From Wolfiporia cocos (lineage: Eukaryota > Basidiomycota > Agaricomycetes > Polyporales > Phaeolaceae): a stretch of DNA of 64,000 bases. Below are positions 34,376-45,630 of the stretch, one piece after another; the first letter of the stretch is position 1; each line of letters opens with the position of its first letter. The notes under the pieces are model-generated. The model saw only the letters and a list, made by a program, of their open reading frames with translations. It did not search any database and was not told the DNA's origin. Position numbers and translations under genes: made by a program. The DNA lies in contig JACCLO010000002.1 in assembly GCA_029448655.1 (NCBI GenBank), positions 2,542,001 through 2,606,000 of the forward strand, in the 5' to 3' direction.

Positions 34376-34921
34376 CAGTTGAAGACCTCATAATGCATAA
34401 CGGTGGTGACCGGATTTCTTTATGCATTATGAGGTCTTATGCAGTATCAAATCTGTCACAAGATGTCACATTATGTGACCCAGTGTGACTCCGTAGAAAT
34501 AACATAGCTATGTACCCCAGTATCTATCTAGTGTTACTTGTTTCATTGATGTGAGGTCAGCCTTGTGAAGATGAGCACAGAATTTGCACAACTGCTGCAG
34601 TGTGAGCACCAAGATGCCGTCTGTTTCGGCAACCTCGAGCGGTCGCTGTGTGTCACGTGGAAGGCGCCTAAGGGCGAACCGTGAAGCTGCGCAAGCCAAA
34701 ATTGGATTATTTGCTTTGATTTTGCACCGTGATGTTCGCAAATAAAATATTTATTACTATATATGGCAGATCTACTAATGCATAATTGCCTGATTGCTTA
34801 TGCATTATGCGATATGAGATTCCATGCATAAATTCCTGCAAACGAGGTCGGTGACCAGGTCAGGCCATGCATTATGAGGTCTTATGCATTATGAGGTTAT
34901 GCATTATGAGGTCTTCAACTG
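34376..34921. mobile_element. Tc1/mariner-type MITE with perfect terminal inverted repeats
   Basis: Both ends carry a perfect 25-bp inverted repeat that starts CAGTTGAAGACCTCATAATG, at 34376-34400 and 34897-34921. TA dinucleotides flank it (34374-34375 and 34922-34923), as expected for the TA target duplication of Tc1/mariner elements. Copies of the tgcattatgaggtctta core recur inside both ends. The 546-bp body has no transposase, so it is non-autonomous. Confidence 0.82.
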
Positions 34922-34923
34922 TA

Positions 34924-35374
34924 GGTGCGGGTCTCTGAATTCGCTCTTTCATGCACGTGCATCAGGCGAGTTTGCTGGAGACAAGGTCTTCCGTGCATTC
35001 CATACCATGGTTGCGGGCAGGCAGAGCTGAGCTAAGGACTGGGCTAATGATCACTGGAATGGAAGATGTGCCATCCAACTACAATATGCTGCTGACATAT
35101 CGCATGCAGGAGGCACACGGCCGCATCTTGCACATCTTATTACATGTTGGACGCGATGCCTGTGCTACGGTGACGCACACTTTTTGCTGCATCACAGAAA
35201 AAGCAGATCTTGTACATGATAACTATGACATGGTGATGAATAGGTGATTTCGTACGTTTCTGGCTTGTCAAGGTCAATCCCCCATCAGACCCATCACATA
35301 TCGTTTTTCATCCAGCTCCATGTACACAATGGTAGATAGTACAAAGTTTGCATCCCGAGGATGATACAGGAGAC
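34924..35374. other. Intergenic
   Basis: Between the MITE and the 3' end of Myb-like gene B. No gene seen. Confidence 0.45.
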
Positions 35375-36945
35375 TCACACACCCTGAGCACTCGCGGTTT
35401 GTCGTTTGCGACGTTGGCGCAGATCCTCATCAAGGACATGGGAATCAGCCTCTTCGACCAGTTCTCGCTTGCGTTTTGATGCAGCGTGGATTACTGCTTC
35501 CACTTTTTGCTCACCGTCTTTGGATGCTTCCGCAGAAGCTGAACGGGCGCGCTTTCTTTCTGCCTTGCGTCTTCGTTTCTTCACAGACTTCGCAATCGCT
35601 GCAAATCTCGTCAATTGCTCGATGAAATAGCCAAGGAGGCAAATGACCACATACCTTCATGCTCACTCTCGTATATCGCCTTCCATTCGTTCTTCGAATG
35701 CTCTGGATGCTACACAGCACATTGCATAATGTTTACGGATATCAGGTGTAAATCGTGCACATACTTGCTGCTGAAATTTCCTCCAGCCTATGATCTTCCC
35801 TGTGTTCTCGCCCAGATCTACCGAATTGGCCACAATGTATCGTGCGATAGCGCGCACATCCGCGTCGACGATCGACTCAGACGGCTCGACATGTGTGGCT
35901 TGACTACTATTGCCTTCCTCGAGCCGTCTGACATCGGGGCAAGTTTCTTCTTGCGATGGGTCTGACGCTTCGAAAATTCGTGGCAGTAAGAAGCTACTCG
36001 CATATACTAGTGCCACTGCGATTACGTGACAAGTTCCTTACCGGTTTCGTTGACAATCTCCCCACCGACGGCACTATTTCGCAAATCAAAACGGACACTT
36101 TTCTTCCCTTCACACGCTTGATTCATTTCAGAATCCCTTTTCAGATTCAGGAGACTGCAAATTTTCGCGGAGCCAAGTAGACGCCGTCTCAACGTACGGC
36201 GGTTTACATGACTCAGAGGAGATATCTATATTGTAGAGTGTCAGGCAATACAGATATCTCACATCAATGAGCGGAGCAAACCTGCGCTTGTAATTCATCA
36301 AGGAGTACTTCCAATTCAATACGACCACTATGATGCTGCTCATACAATCCTATCGTCTTGAGCATTAGCTGGTTCACTCCCCTTTTAGAAGAATCGCGGG
36401 CCCCAGCCGTGCCGCTATCTGTGCCATCCGGAGGGTCTTCAACCGTATTATGAACCGGTGATGAATGCAGCTGTGGCGCAACTGCGGCATTGAGTGGCTT
36501 CGAATCTGCTTCTGGGGTCTGCACATCTCCGCTCCCCGACGGTTGCGGATGAGGTTGAACGCGGCAGTTGATCATGTCCAGGAGACGATCATGGTGCTCA
36601 AGAAAATAATCCTTCCACGATCCAGCGGTGTGACAATTTACCTGACGAAGTCCAGTGAATGTTGCATAAAATGGGACATCTGGAGGGACGTACACCGTGC
36701 AGACCCTCTAGCACAACCCGTGGCGTCAACCCCTTCCGCTTCCCTTCTAGAAAAGCATCATGCAATAGCTGCTCGTCGTTCACCACAGACCCAACACGAG
36801 TATCCAGTAGCTTCGCGCTCTGGGAAGGGCCAGGTTGCAGTACTGGCAGCGAAGTGCCGCTCCAAAATGGATATAGATGCCAAAGGTCGTGGAACCCATT
36901 GGTCACAGGGGGTCCAAGACAAGTCCCCTGAGGACTGTCTGACAT
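35375..36945 (-). CDS. Myb/SANT-like protein, gene B (paralogue of gene A)
   Basis: Reads from MSDSPQGTCLGPP to QTASAQGV with splice phases as in gene A. Domain 1: VVNDEQLLHDAFLEGKRKGL, then after an intron VNCHTAGSWKDYFLEHHDRL. Domain 2: VDADVRAIARYIVANSVDLG, then HSKNEWKAIYESEHE after an intron that must end in GAG. The C-terminus is very basic (VKKRRRKAERKRAR). An extra middle exon (GKKSVRFDLRNSAVGG) is not seen in gene A. The exon borders between about 36290 and 35930 are less certain. A DNA-binding role is inferred. It is divergent from the RING-CH gene. Confidence 0.6.
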
Positions 36946-37238
36946 AGCAGAGGACTAGTGCAAATGATCGTGATACTTGTTTGAGCTGCTGTTGCCAGCA
37001 TCACCCAACAAAAACGAACTACGGTCGCGTACGATCATCGCTCATCGCGTGCGGCGACGCGCGCTCTATCGCCACTCACGTGACCGTGTCGGGCAGCTCG
37101 CCGAGGTCAACCGAGTATGAGTTGATTGATCACCAGCTTCCACCGCCACCCGCGCGTATGTCTTGCTTGCGCCTACCACAAAGACATTGAATTACTGCCG
37201 TTTATTCTTCTGCTTGTGTTGCCGACCGCACCTTTATC
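36946..37238. promoter_or_regulatory. Divergent promoter with CACGTG
   Basis: A 293-bp space between Myb-like gene B (-) and the RING-CH gene (+). CACGTG occurs at 37077-37082 within TCACGTGA. Confidence 0.4.
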
Positions 37239-38198
37239 ATGGCTGACAATCCGCAAGAGGGAGAGAAACAGTGCCGTATCTGTCTTGACGGCGAGGATCC
37301 CGAACTAGGGAGGCTCATACGACCATGCCGTTGCAAGGGCTCTATCAGTGTTGGTCCCACATTTCATCTACTTGGTTGAGTATTCAATCCTTGGGACACC
37401 TCTAGCATGTGCACGTCAAATGTCTCCAGCGATGGAGGAACACGTCCGCGAGCCGTAGCGCCTTCTATTCCTGTCCGCAATGTGGGTACAAGTATCATTT
37501 CGCTCGTACCCGCGTCGTTGGAATTGCTACAAATCCATGTAAGAAACACTCACCATACCACTATCAATTGTTCAATGACGGATACGCAGTGGTCGTGGCG
37601 GCCATGTCTACGGTGCTATTCACTGTCCTCGTCATTTGCTGCTCCTTCATCACAACTTCACTCTTGTCAGAGGACAGCACCAGCGAGACGACGTTCTTCT
37701 ATGGCTTTTACTACTCACCGGTAGAGGTTATTCAGAACCTCGTACGCGCTACAGTACGCATCTTCGTCGACGACAGGCTGCTCGACGAGACGATCCTGCA
37801 ACGAGATTCGTCACGCCGATTCAGACCCGGCGTTCAGATCTCGACAAAGCCTCCGGGACTCCTGACGCGCTTTGTGCGCCGCTTCTTACTGGGATTGCCC
37901 GTGGTGGGAGCAGGCTCGATTGCCCACATGTTACTGTCCATTCCCTTGCCGTTCCACTGGCTTCGCCTCAGGGCATACAGAGGACGAGAGTCGAGGGATG
38001 TAGTAGCCCTGATAATTGTTGCCGTTGTGTTGATGGGAGCGCTCAGGTACGCACAATACAATCACGTCAGTCCATGTATCTTACTCGGATGGTGCGCTTC
38101 GCACCAGAGCGCTGTACAAGGTCTTTAAACTTACCGAGAAGCTGACACAACGGATTCTCCTCCGAGCAGAGGATGCTATCCTCGAGGTCAATGACTGA
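37239..38198 (+). CDS. RING-CH (MARCH-type) membrane E3 ubiquitin ligase
   Basis: Exons 37239-37349, 37406-37538, 37590-38046 and 38108-38198 join to 263 residues. The N-terminal RING-CH finger is complete: CRICLD, IRPCRCKGSIS, HVHVKCLQRWR, CPQCGY (C4HC3 order). Membrane segments follow (VAAMSTVLFTVLVICCSFI, VVALIIVAVVLMGAL). The family moves ubiquitin to membrane proteins. The first donor is GTTGGT, but phase and the finger sequence require it. Confidence 0.85.
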
Positions 38199-38393
38199 GG
38201 TCATCTCATAGCTCTGTTCCCTGATTATCGCTGTTGCCCTCCCATTTACTTTTCCGGATATGGAACTAAATTATTGCCAAAGCGGTCCCGTTGTCAGTAA
38301 TGCTCATCTCGCACAGCTATATCCTACAGATTGTCCTATCATAAACAGCAAGTGACACACGGACGCACAATGATGTCGATATTACCAGCACTA

Positions 38394-41300
38394 TTACCAG
38401 TGCCGCGGCAACTGGCGCTTGATATTTTCGTATATGGACCTGGTCTCTCTACGCGGGGCCTCGAGCTCCTTCAGGTATTTCTCTACCGCCTTGTCAATCC
38501 GGTATACTGGGAAATCATCCCGCGCCACCGTGGATTGCGGTCGCTTCGCCTCCTCAACCCAATCGTTGAGAAGCACTGCGATATCAGATGAGGTGGCCTG
38601 CACGTTCGCCTGTTCATTAAATGGCGGAACCTGTGCAGACACGGGTCAGGCACAGCCTGAAAGTGATCGTAGCAACACACAAACCTGCGCTTCGTACATA
38701 TCGTTGAAGATGTCCCAGGCTTCCGGGTATGGCACCCCACACTGGATCAAGATCCGTGGCGCCCACCCGTGTGGAACCTCGCCCTTGTGGTTTATGCTAA
38801 AGCTTTGCAGCAAGGTCGCGATATAACCTTCATAATAAAAGTTCAGAGTAGGGTACACATGACTATTATGAAACGTACGGGGTGGGAATGCACTTTCGGA
38901 TGGGTAGAAGCGCTGCCCTAATGGCACAACTTTGGAAACAATTCGGTCGGCCGCCACTTTTGGTTGATCGTGCGCATCGCCAATCGCTGCGACAACTTCG
39001 TTAGATGTCGCATCTATCGTATCTGGCGGATCACTCACCGTCCTCGAAGATCTTCTTCCAAATTGGGCGGACAACGTTACCATCTCGGAATTCGGAGACA
39101 TGCAGGATCAATAACTTTATGACAGGCAAGTCAAATGGCTCCGCATATTCTTGGTAAAGCTGCACAACAGAAATCAGAAGATGAGTGGCTGTGGTACGAA
39201 ACTCGGAGTCGATCGCACCTCCGTGATTGACAGGAAACCCTTTCGGAGAATATCAATCTTCTTGCGCGCCTCGCCCTCTTTGTGGAGTGGCGCGAGCGTG
39301 TTGTACAGCTCCAGCTGCACCTGTGCAACTGCGAGTTTGTCTTCGAGTTCGGTGAGGTACGCAATGGCAGTTTCACGCTTGTTAATGGCAGTCACGGGGT
39401 TTGATTTTGCGTTGCTGACCGCCAGCGTGAGGTACTCTAGGCGACGCGGGAGATCGAAGTCGAAACTATGCCCAACGCTGAGTCAGAAATCGAGTGACAA
39501 GTGACTCGAGAGGCTCACTCTGTAGACTCGGCCAGTGTTGAGAGTACCTTCGCCGCTTCCAATGAGGAACCGATCCTGACGTAGAACTGCCATAAGAACT
39601 CGAGGTTCTCCGCTGATACAGGCTCTCGCCTTAGGTGTGCTTCTAGGTAGGGTGGTCTCACCTTTGCACGCGAGTTAGCAAGCCAGACTAGACGGGGACC
39701 GCTTCACGTACTTTAAGCAACCGGTCCGCCATTCCTCGGTTGATAAGCGAGTCGTAGAATGTCGAGTGGAATATCTCGTCCGTGCTCTGGAATGCGAGCT
39801 CGTATGCGGTATCCCGCACCCACCCATAAGTGATAATGCTATGTCCTCCCGTCTGCATCGCGTCATGACTCTGTTTTTCAAAGACCTCTAATGAGTGGAG
39901 AACGAGATCATAGCAATTCATCCGGCGCTCCAAGAACTGGGCTCTGGGATCGTTCGCAGGGCGCCCTGCATACCAGTATGCCCGTCCTTGACCATCAGGA
40001 TCGTACGCATTCGCACAACACAGTGCAAGTGAGATAGCGCCTGTGTTGATGTCGGACACAGGTTAGTAGCTGTAGTGTTCTATTGCCAGAGGCCCGGGCG
40101 AATTGATGCCGACTAACCTTTCGGATATGCAAGGTGTTGGTAATCGCCACATATTTCACGGAGCTTCTCGATATCCAGGTTACGAGCACCCTTCATAAAC
40201 AAACTATAATGCCCGTCAATTCGATTGATAGCGATGTGACCGAATGACTGACCTGAGTGATTCGCCAAGCCAATTCTGACGTTCGGTAGTGTTGCGAGTC
40301 TCAGCCGCCTTCCGTACAAGCTCCTTGGCCTGATCGGACCCAGGTGAGTGAATGACATTTTACTATCCGCTGGGCTCACCTTGTACAGCATCACATCATC
40401 TGTGCTGCAGAACGAGCCACATCGTTGCTGCAAGACTTCGCTGATCGTGTCGACCTATCCGTGACGATGAGAAGACGTAGGCTCACTAGAATCCCCGCAC
40501 TCACACTAATCTGTTGACCGATCTGCCGGTTGATCACGATACCAATCAGTGCCCGAGCAGCATTGACACCCTTCTGATCCGTGACGAGCTCTTCGAACGT
40601 TATCGACGAGAGCACCTGCTGGATGTCGGGCTCGCAACTGATACTATGAGCACAGCGATTACCATGACAGCCGTGAACTTACTTCTTGATCAATTCACCC
40701 AATTGATGGTCGCTGAGAAGGAGGATGAACGAGATCGCCTCGATTGTTCGGTACAGAAGAGCTAGAAGATGAGCTACGGAAGTCTGCTCCGCCTATCACG
40801 ACTTCTTCAGCGACCGGATAAACTCGATGAGAATGTGCAACCTGCCTTCCATGCCTCTTGATCAGTCGTCGCCGCCGAGCGTGCCCCTGTGTGGTCGCCA
40901 GGCGCAGAGTGGAAGAGGTGAGGATTCGTGTCCAGGAGTTCTTTCAATGCTATGAGGTTTTTCTGGATCGTGATAAGAACTTCATCAGGCACATTCAGCT
41001 CCTGCAGACCCGTCGGCCTATTATACGTAATTGATGTGCATGTCAGCAATGAAGCACAGAAGCATGCATGCCATCGTTCTTACCCTGGCCTGGTGAACTT
41101 GGCTTTCCAGAATGGTCTGACCAACCGCGCGATGTACAGAGCAAAGCCCTCACGGCGCCCGCTGAAAATGGCCGTGCCAGTGTCTCCCCCTGTATAGATC
41201 TCAGTCTCATGTTCCGCTAATGTGGCTCACAAGGCATACCGGTGCCATAGTTCACCCGCTCAGACCACATCGGCCGCTCACCGAAATCATAGAATGCCTG

Positions 41301-43496
41301 CTTCGCAACTGATGCTAACTCCGGGCTGATTGTGCTGATACCTCCTAGCGAAGACTGCTCGTTGAGGTCCAGGAACGTGTTCCCGCTCGCAATCGCTAGG
41401 AGCATAGCACACGTCTGGTCACGGCCAAAGCTGGACATCATGAGCATCCCTGATCTGTTGCGGCCTGAGGAAATGCCTACCTGTCACGGAAACCGATAAG
41501 TGGCTGAGCATTACTCTCCACCTGGAACTCCTGGATAGCATCCCTGAGGCAGTCCAGCGCTCGCCTCTTCGCTACGAACGTCAGTCCGACATTGGTGAGG
41601 ATCATGAACTGCCGCGCAGGCTCCACAACCTGGTTCGCAAGCTCATTGATCACGACCGGGGTGGGCGTTCCCGGTGGTACGGCGCTTCCAGCGGCTGACG
41701 GGCGCGGCACGGGCGCCACCGCCCACGTTCTTCCCGGGATAGCGAGCATCGTAGCTTGTTCCGTAAGCGGCGGGCGGGTCGTCCCTGGGGCAGCGCCATA
41801 CGACGGCACAGGGTATGGCGCACCCGGCTGTGGCTGCGGCGGCCCGTGTACCTGCCCGAACGACGCGATGCGCGGGAGATCGGGCGACATGCAAAGCACG
41901 TAGTCTGTCCCCTGTGTGTCCCCAAGCTGTGCAGCGATCGTCAAGCCTGCGTCGTAGCACGAGACATCGAGGCCCGTCACGGTGTGCGTGCGCAGCTGGA
42001 CCGGATCTTGTGTCTGGGGGAGGCCATAGCGGTGTGCGGCCGGGCGATGTGGGTTGGAGAGCTCGTCAGGGTGGATGAGGTCAGGAGGGGGGAGGCGGAC
42101 GTGCACGAGCTGGAGGGGACGGGTAGAGCCTGACGAGCTGGCGCCACTGAAGCCGTAGCTCGGGCCCACGGTAGGAGACGGTGCAAAATACAGGCGGACC
42201 CCATTGGAGGTGATCGCCATCAGCTGGATGCCCGTGCGCGAATCCGAGGAGTTAACAACATGTATGGAGATGATTTGAAAGTTCTGTGGCGAGACAACAG
42301 GCGACTTGGCCCTGTCCTGGGCTTGCTTGAACAAGTTCGACATGGTCTGCACGTTCTGTATGGTTTTATCGCCCTCTGTTCTGTAGGTTGATATGATGTT
42401 TTTCTCGGTGAGTGTGTAGAAACATTTCCTAGAGTGGTCCGCGACGACGGAAATAATCCGGTCTGCTGGAATATTAACACGTGCTACGAACGATGCAAAG
42501 GCTCCTCACCGTCAAGCTTCGTAGTCGTGAGGCGGGGAAGAAAGCTTTGGAAGCCTCCCACTGAGTGGTTGATGAGCTGCACCCTCTTTCCGAACCACCC
42601 CTCTTTCGCCTGGTAGTGGAACTCGTAGAGACAGCCATCCTGGACACCACACATGAAGATCCGGCCGTCATGTGTGCAAACGACCGAAGTCATCTCAACG
42701 TCGGTGGCCACGGACAGATCCGTTGCGTATAGCTGTATGGCTTTGTGGACTTGGTTGTTGGGCCCTTTGACCGGAGTGGCGGAGGTGCCGATAATTTGAA
42801 CATTTATAGGGGTACATATCACCAGCAAGTAGGTAATCTCATCGACAAAGACCTCGGTTTTGGGCTTGACCAGAGCGACGTGCGTGATGATCTCTGTCTG
42901 CTCGGAATATGTGATTGTATCTTGGCTGAGTACGCCAGTGAGCTTCGCTAGCAGCGACCCACGTTGAGACGCACCCTTCAACGTAGTCCCACAAGAACAG
43001 ATCGTGGTCGACAGTGATCCACACACGCTCAATTTCGGGCAACAGGCCCATATGAGAGGAAACATTCGTGGCTGATTTGTGAGGTTAGCCCTTCATGACC
43101 CTCGTGGAGGTTCCATATATACGTACAGCTGTAGTGTTGGAACAAGGCATTTGGGATGTTAATCAACTTGCCCTTCTGGAATGGTACGCGAAAGTCGTCT
43201 GGTGAGACATTGTAGGCTACGGATGATGGCACATTGGCTGCCAGCGTTGTCAGTGACGCGTCTGCGGAGTATTATGTACAGAGTCACGCACGATTGGAAA
43301 GAAAGTCGTTCAAATCCGGGACGGACTGCGCGTCCCTGTTGAGCTGCTCGAGTAGAACACGGCTGGCACCCTGCAGCGCAGGCAGGTCGAGGACGGGCGC
43401 TGGCTTCGAGGTGGACGCAGCCTGTCGCTGGCTGCTGGCTGCGGGGTTGGACGCTGGTGCCGAGGAGGACGGTGGGAAGGCAATCACGGACGCCAT
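38394..43496 (-). CDS. Nup155/Nup157/Nup170-family nucleoporin
   Basis: A large multi-exon gene, start MASVIAFPPSSSAPASN, end NIKRQLPRHW. Conserved pieces in order: LPEIERVWITVDHDLFLWDY, ITHVALVKPKTEVFVDEITY, HDGRIFMCGVQDGCLYEFHY, LINHSVGGFQSFLPRLT (beta-propeller end), SPQNFQIISIHVVNSS, LMAITSNGVRLYF, FGRDQTCAMLLAIASG, then a helical C-terminal half. It is a scaffold protein of the inner ring of the nuclear pore. I checked the first few introns for phase but did not fix every exon in 38400-41470, so the span is firmer than the inner borders. It converges on the RING-CH gene (195 bp apart). Confidence 0.85.
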
Positions 43497-43751
43497 GGTC
43501 GTGGTGTGGCGGAGAGCGAGCACAAGAGCGTGCCGATCGCGAATAGCGCAAAACCAACGCGTCTCGGGCCACACATCACGTGTGCTCATAGACGCGTTTA
43601 CCGACGCCCGTCAGCCGCATGCCCATGAGCGCTCGCATCATCTCGTCTTCTCCGCATCTCTTCCTCTTCCTGCATCCCCGCCTCGCTCAGTCTCGACAAT
43701 CGCGTAGATTTGGGATATCCCTGTTCAACGGCGGATATCCCATCTTCGGCG
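43497..43751. promoter_or_regulatory. Divergent promoter with CACGTG
   Basis: Between the nucleoporin gene (-) and the RNase III-domain gene (+). CACGTG at 43577-43582 within ATCACGTGT. Confidence 0.4.
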
Positions 43752-45167
43752 ATGCCCCCGATCACGGCATTCTACGGTCCTGTGCAGGATGCGGTGAACG
43801 ACGCGATCGCTCACCCTGATTTCAGTGCCGCCCTCCCGCCTCTCTCGGACGAGGTGTGGTCGCGGCTCTTTGGCCCTCCCAGATCCTCATTCTGGGAGAA
43901 TGAGCGCCTCGAGTTCGTCGGCGACGCGGTCATGTACGCCACACTAGGTCGACTGATGTACACCGAGATACCGGACGGCACGCCGCATCTCTACACAGTA
44001 CGCATTGTCTTTCGCGCGGGCTTAGCTCAAGTGACATGGGACACCTGCTTGTAGAACATTCGCGCGGCTCTGCACTCAAATATGACATTCTCACGGCTTG
44101 CACAGAAGCTGGACATCCTCGGTGTGAACGGGCCTGTAATGCAAGCATTGACGGTTCGTACCTTCGGCGAGGGTGCCGCGGCTCCTGTGTTTAGGACGAA
44201 GGTTGAATGGAAGCCCACCGCGGACTTCTTTGAGACCGTTATCGGAGCCTACTACATGCAGTCGGGCTTCGAGGCACTCTGCAACTGGGTCATAGATTTG
44301 TACAGGCCCTTGATTGCGGTGGCAAAGAGAGCCTTTGACGACTGGTATGCTTACCTCACTGCAGCGCACTTACTGATGGAATATGTAGTACAAAACAGCG
44401 AAAATGAACGAATCAAGGCGAGGAGAAGGAGGCGTGAAATAGACCAGGCGCGGAGAGCTGCTCAGCAAGCCATTCTCGCAGAGCGACGCCGCGCGGAAGA
44501 GGCTAGAAAGAGAGCGAGATCAAAGCGCTCGCGAAAGGTTGAGCGTGTGCAATTACAGTCTCTTCCACTTCCGCGGTCAGCATTTGGTAGGTCACCGCCG
44601 CCACATATGCAACCACAGAGCAAGGTTGATCTAAATGCTGTGATCCTCACTCTTGCACAACACAACACACGAGCAGCAGTGCCTAGTGACAAGGCTCAAT
44701 ATAGGCCAGATTCAAGATCTGCAGAGAGCAGCCCCAGCACAAAGAAGGCTGTGCCCTCCCACCCTGCTGCTGCACCTATCGTTATTGATCTGACTCTGGA
44801 TTCTGACTCGAGCGACGACGAAGATGAGCCTGCTGGCAAGCGTCGGCGCCTTTCTCTTGCACCTCAGCCTCATTCGCAGCCTTGGTCACAAACTCTGTCA
44901 CACTACCAACGAGCACCCTCACTCAAGCCAGCAGCACTGGTGTCGTCACCAGATCCTCGTTCAATGCTTGAGCCTCCCACAGGTAGTAGTACGGAGTTCA
45001 ACGACACTGACAGTGCGGACGAAGAGAGCATGCTCGAGCAGATGCTCACGATGGTGGATGATCCGGATTCCGAGTCGGGTGCGGGCTCGGGATCCAGCAT
45101 GAGCATGAGCCTCAGCTTGTACTCAGACATGGACTTGGGCTCAGACGATATCCTGCTGGGCGCCTGA
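43752..45167 (+). CDS. RNase III-domain protein
   Basis: Exons 43752-43997 and 44055-45167 join to 452 residues. NERLEFVGDAVMYATLG is the RNase III signature, with the conserved E and D that bind the metal. ADFFETVIGAYYMQSGFEAL fits the second conserved helix with its Glu. A long basic coiled-coil stretch follows (IKARRRRREIDQARRAAQQA), then a Ser/Asp-rich tail. There is no clear dsRNA-binding domain, and only one RNase III domain, so it is not a Dicer. It would cut double-stranded or structured RNA; the target is unknown. Confidence 0.75.
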
Positions 45168-45630
45168 AAGCAAACAGACCTCTGGAATTTACGACAACTG
45201 GAAGGACCGAACAATGCAGTATGAAGAATATGGTGGATTCGATGTGTATGGATATGGATTGGTTCTTTCTCGAGCTCTCTTCTCGACACACTGTATCAAT
45301 AACATGCTCCAATAACGACTAAGTCGCAAGCCCCAAGCTACTGGACTTTCTGTGGCAGAAGGATCAAGAAGGATCAAGAAAGAGGTAAGTCACGATGGAG
45401 TGCTTACTACATTTGGAGAAACTACGTGGCATAGCGCACATGTCCACGCTGGGGGGACGACTCAAATATTCAAGCGCGAGACACGTCTCAGAATCATATC
45501 CATTCGGAAGACTCAACAGATGAAGCGACATGAAATAACCGATCCACAGCAACTGGCATCGTACAATAACCAATTCACTACCCTCCTCGCGAAGAATACA
45601 AAACACAGCACAACAACAGGGGCCCTTGCA
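45168..45630. other. Intergenic, convergent 3' ends
   Basis: Between the RNase III-domain gene (+) and NoxA (-). A short direct repeat aggatcaag aaggatcaag lies at about 45360. No gene. Confidence 0.5.

Noticed and set aside
34508..34741. Minus-strand frame of 77 codons inside the MITE
   Set aside because: No transposase motif and too short; taken as chance.
38394..43496. Splitting the long minus-strand region into several genes
   Set aside because: Successive pieces follow the order of one Nup155-family protein and end with an expected C-terminus.
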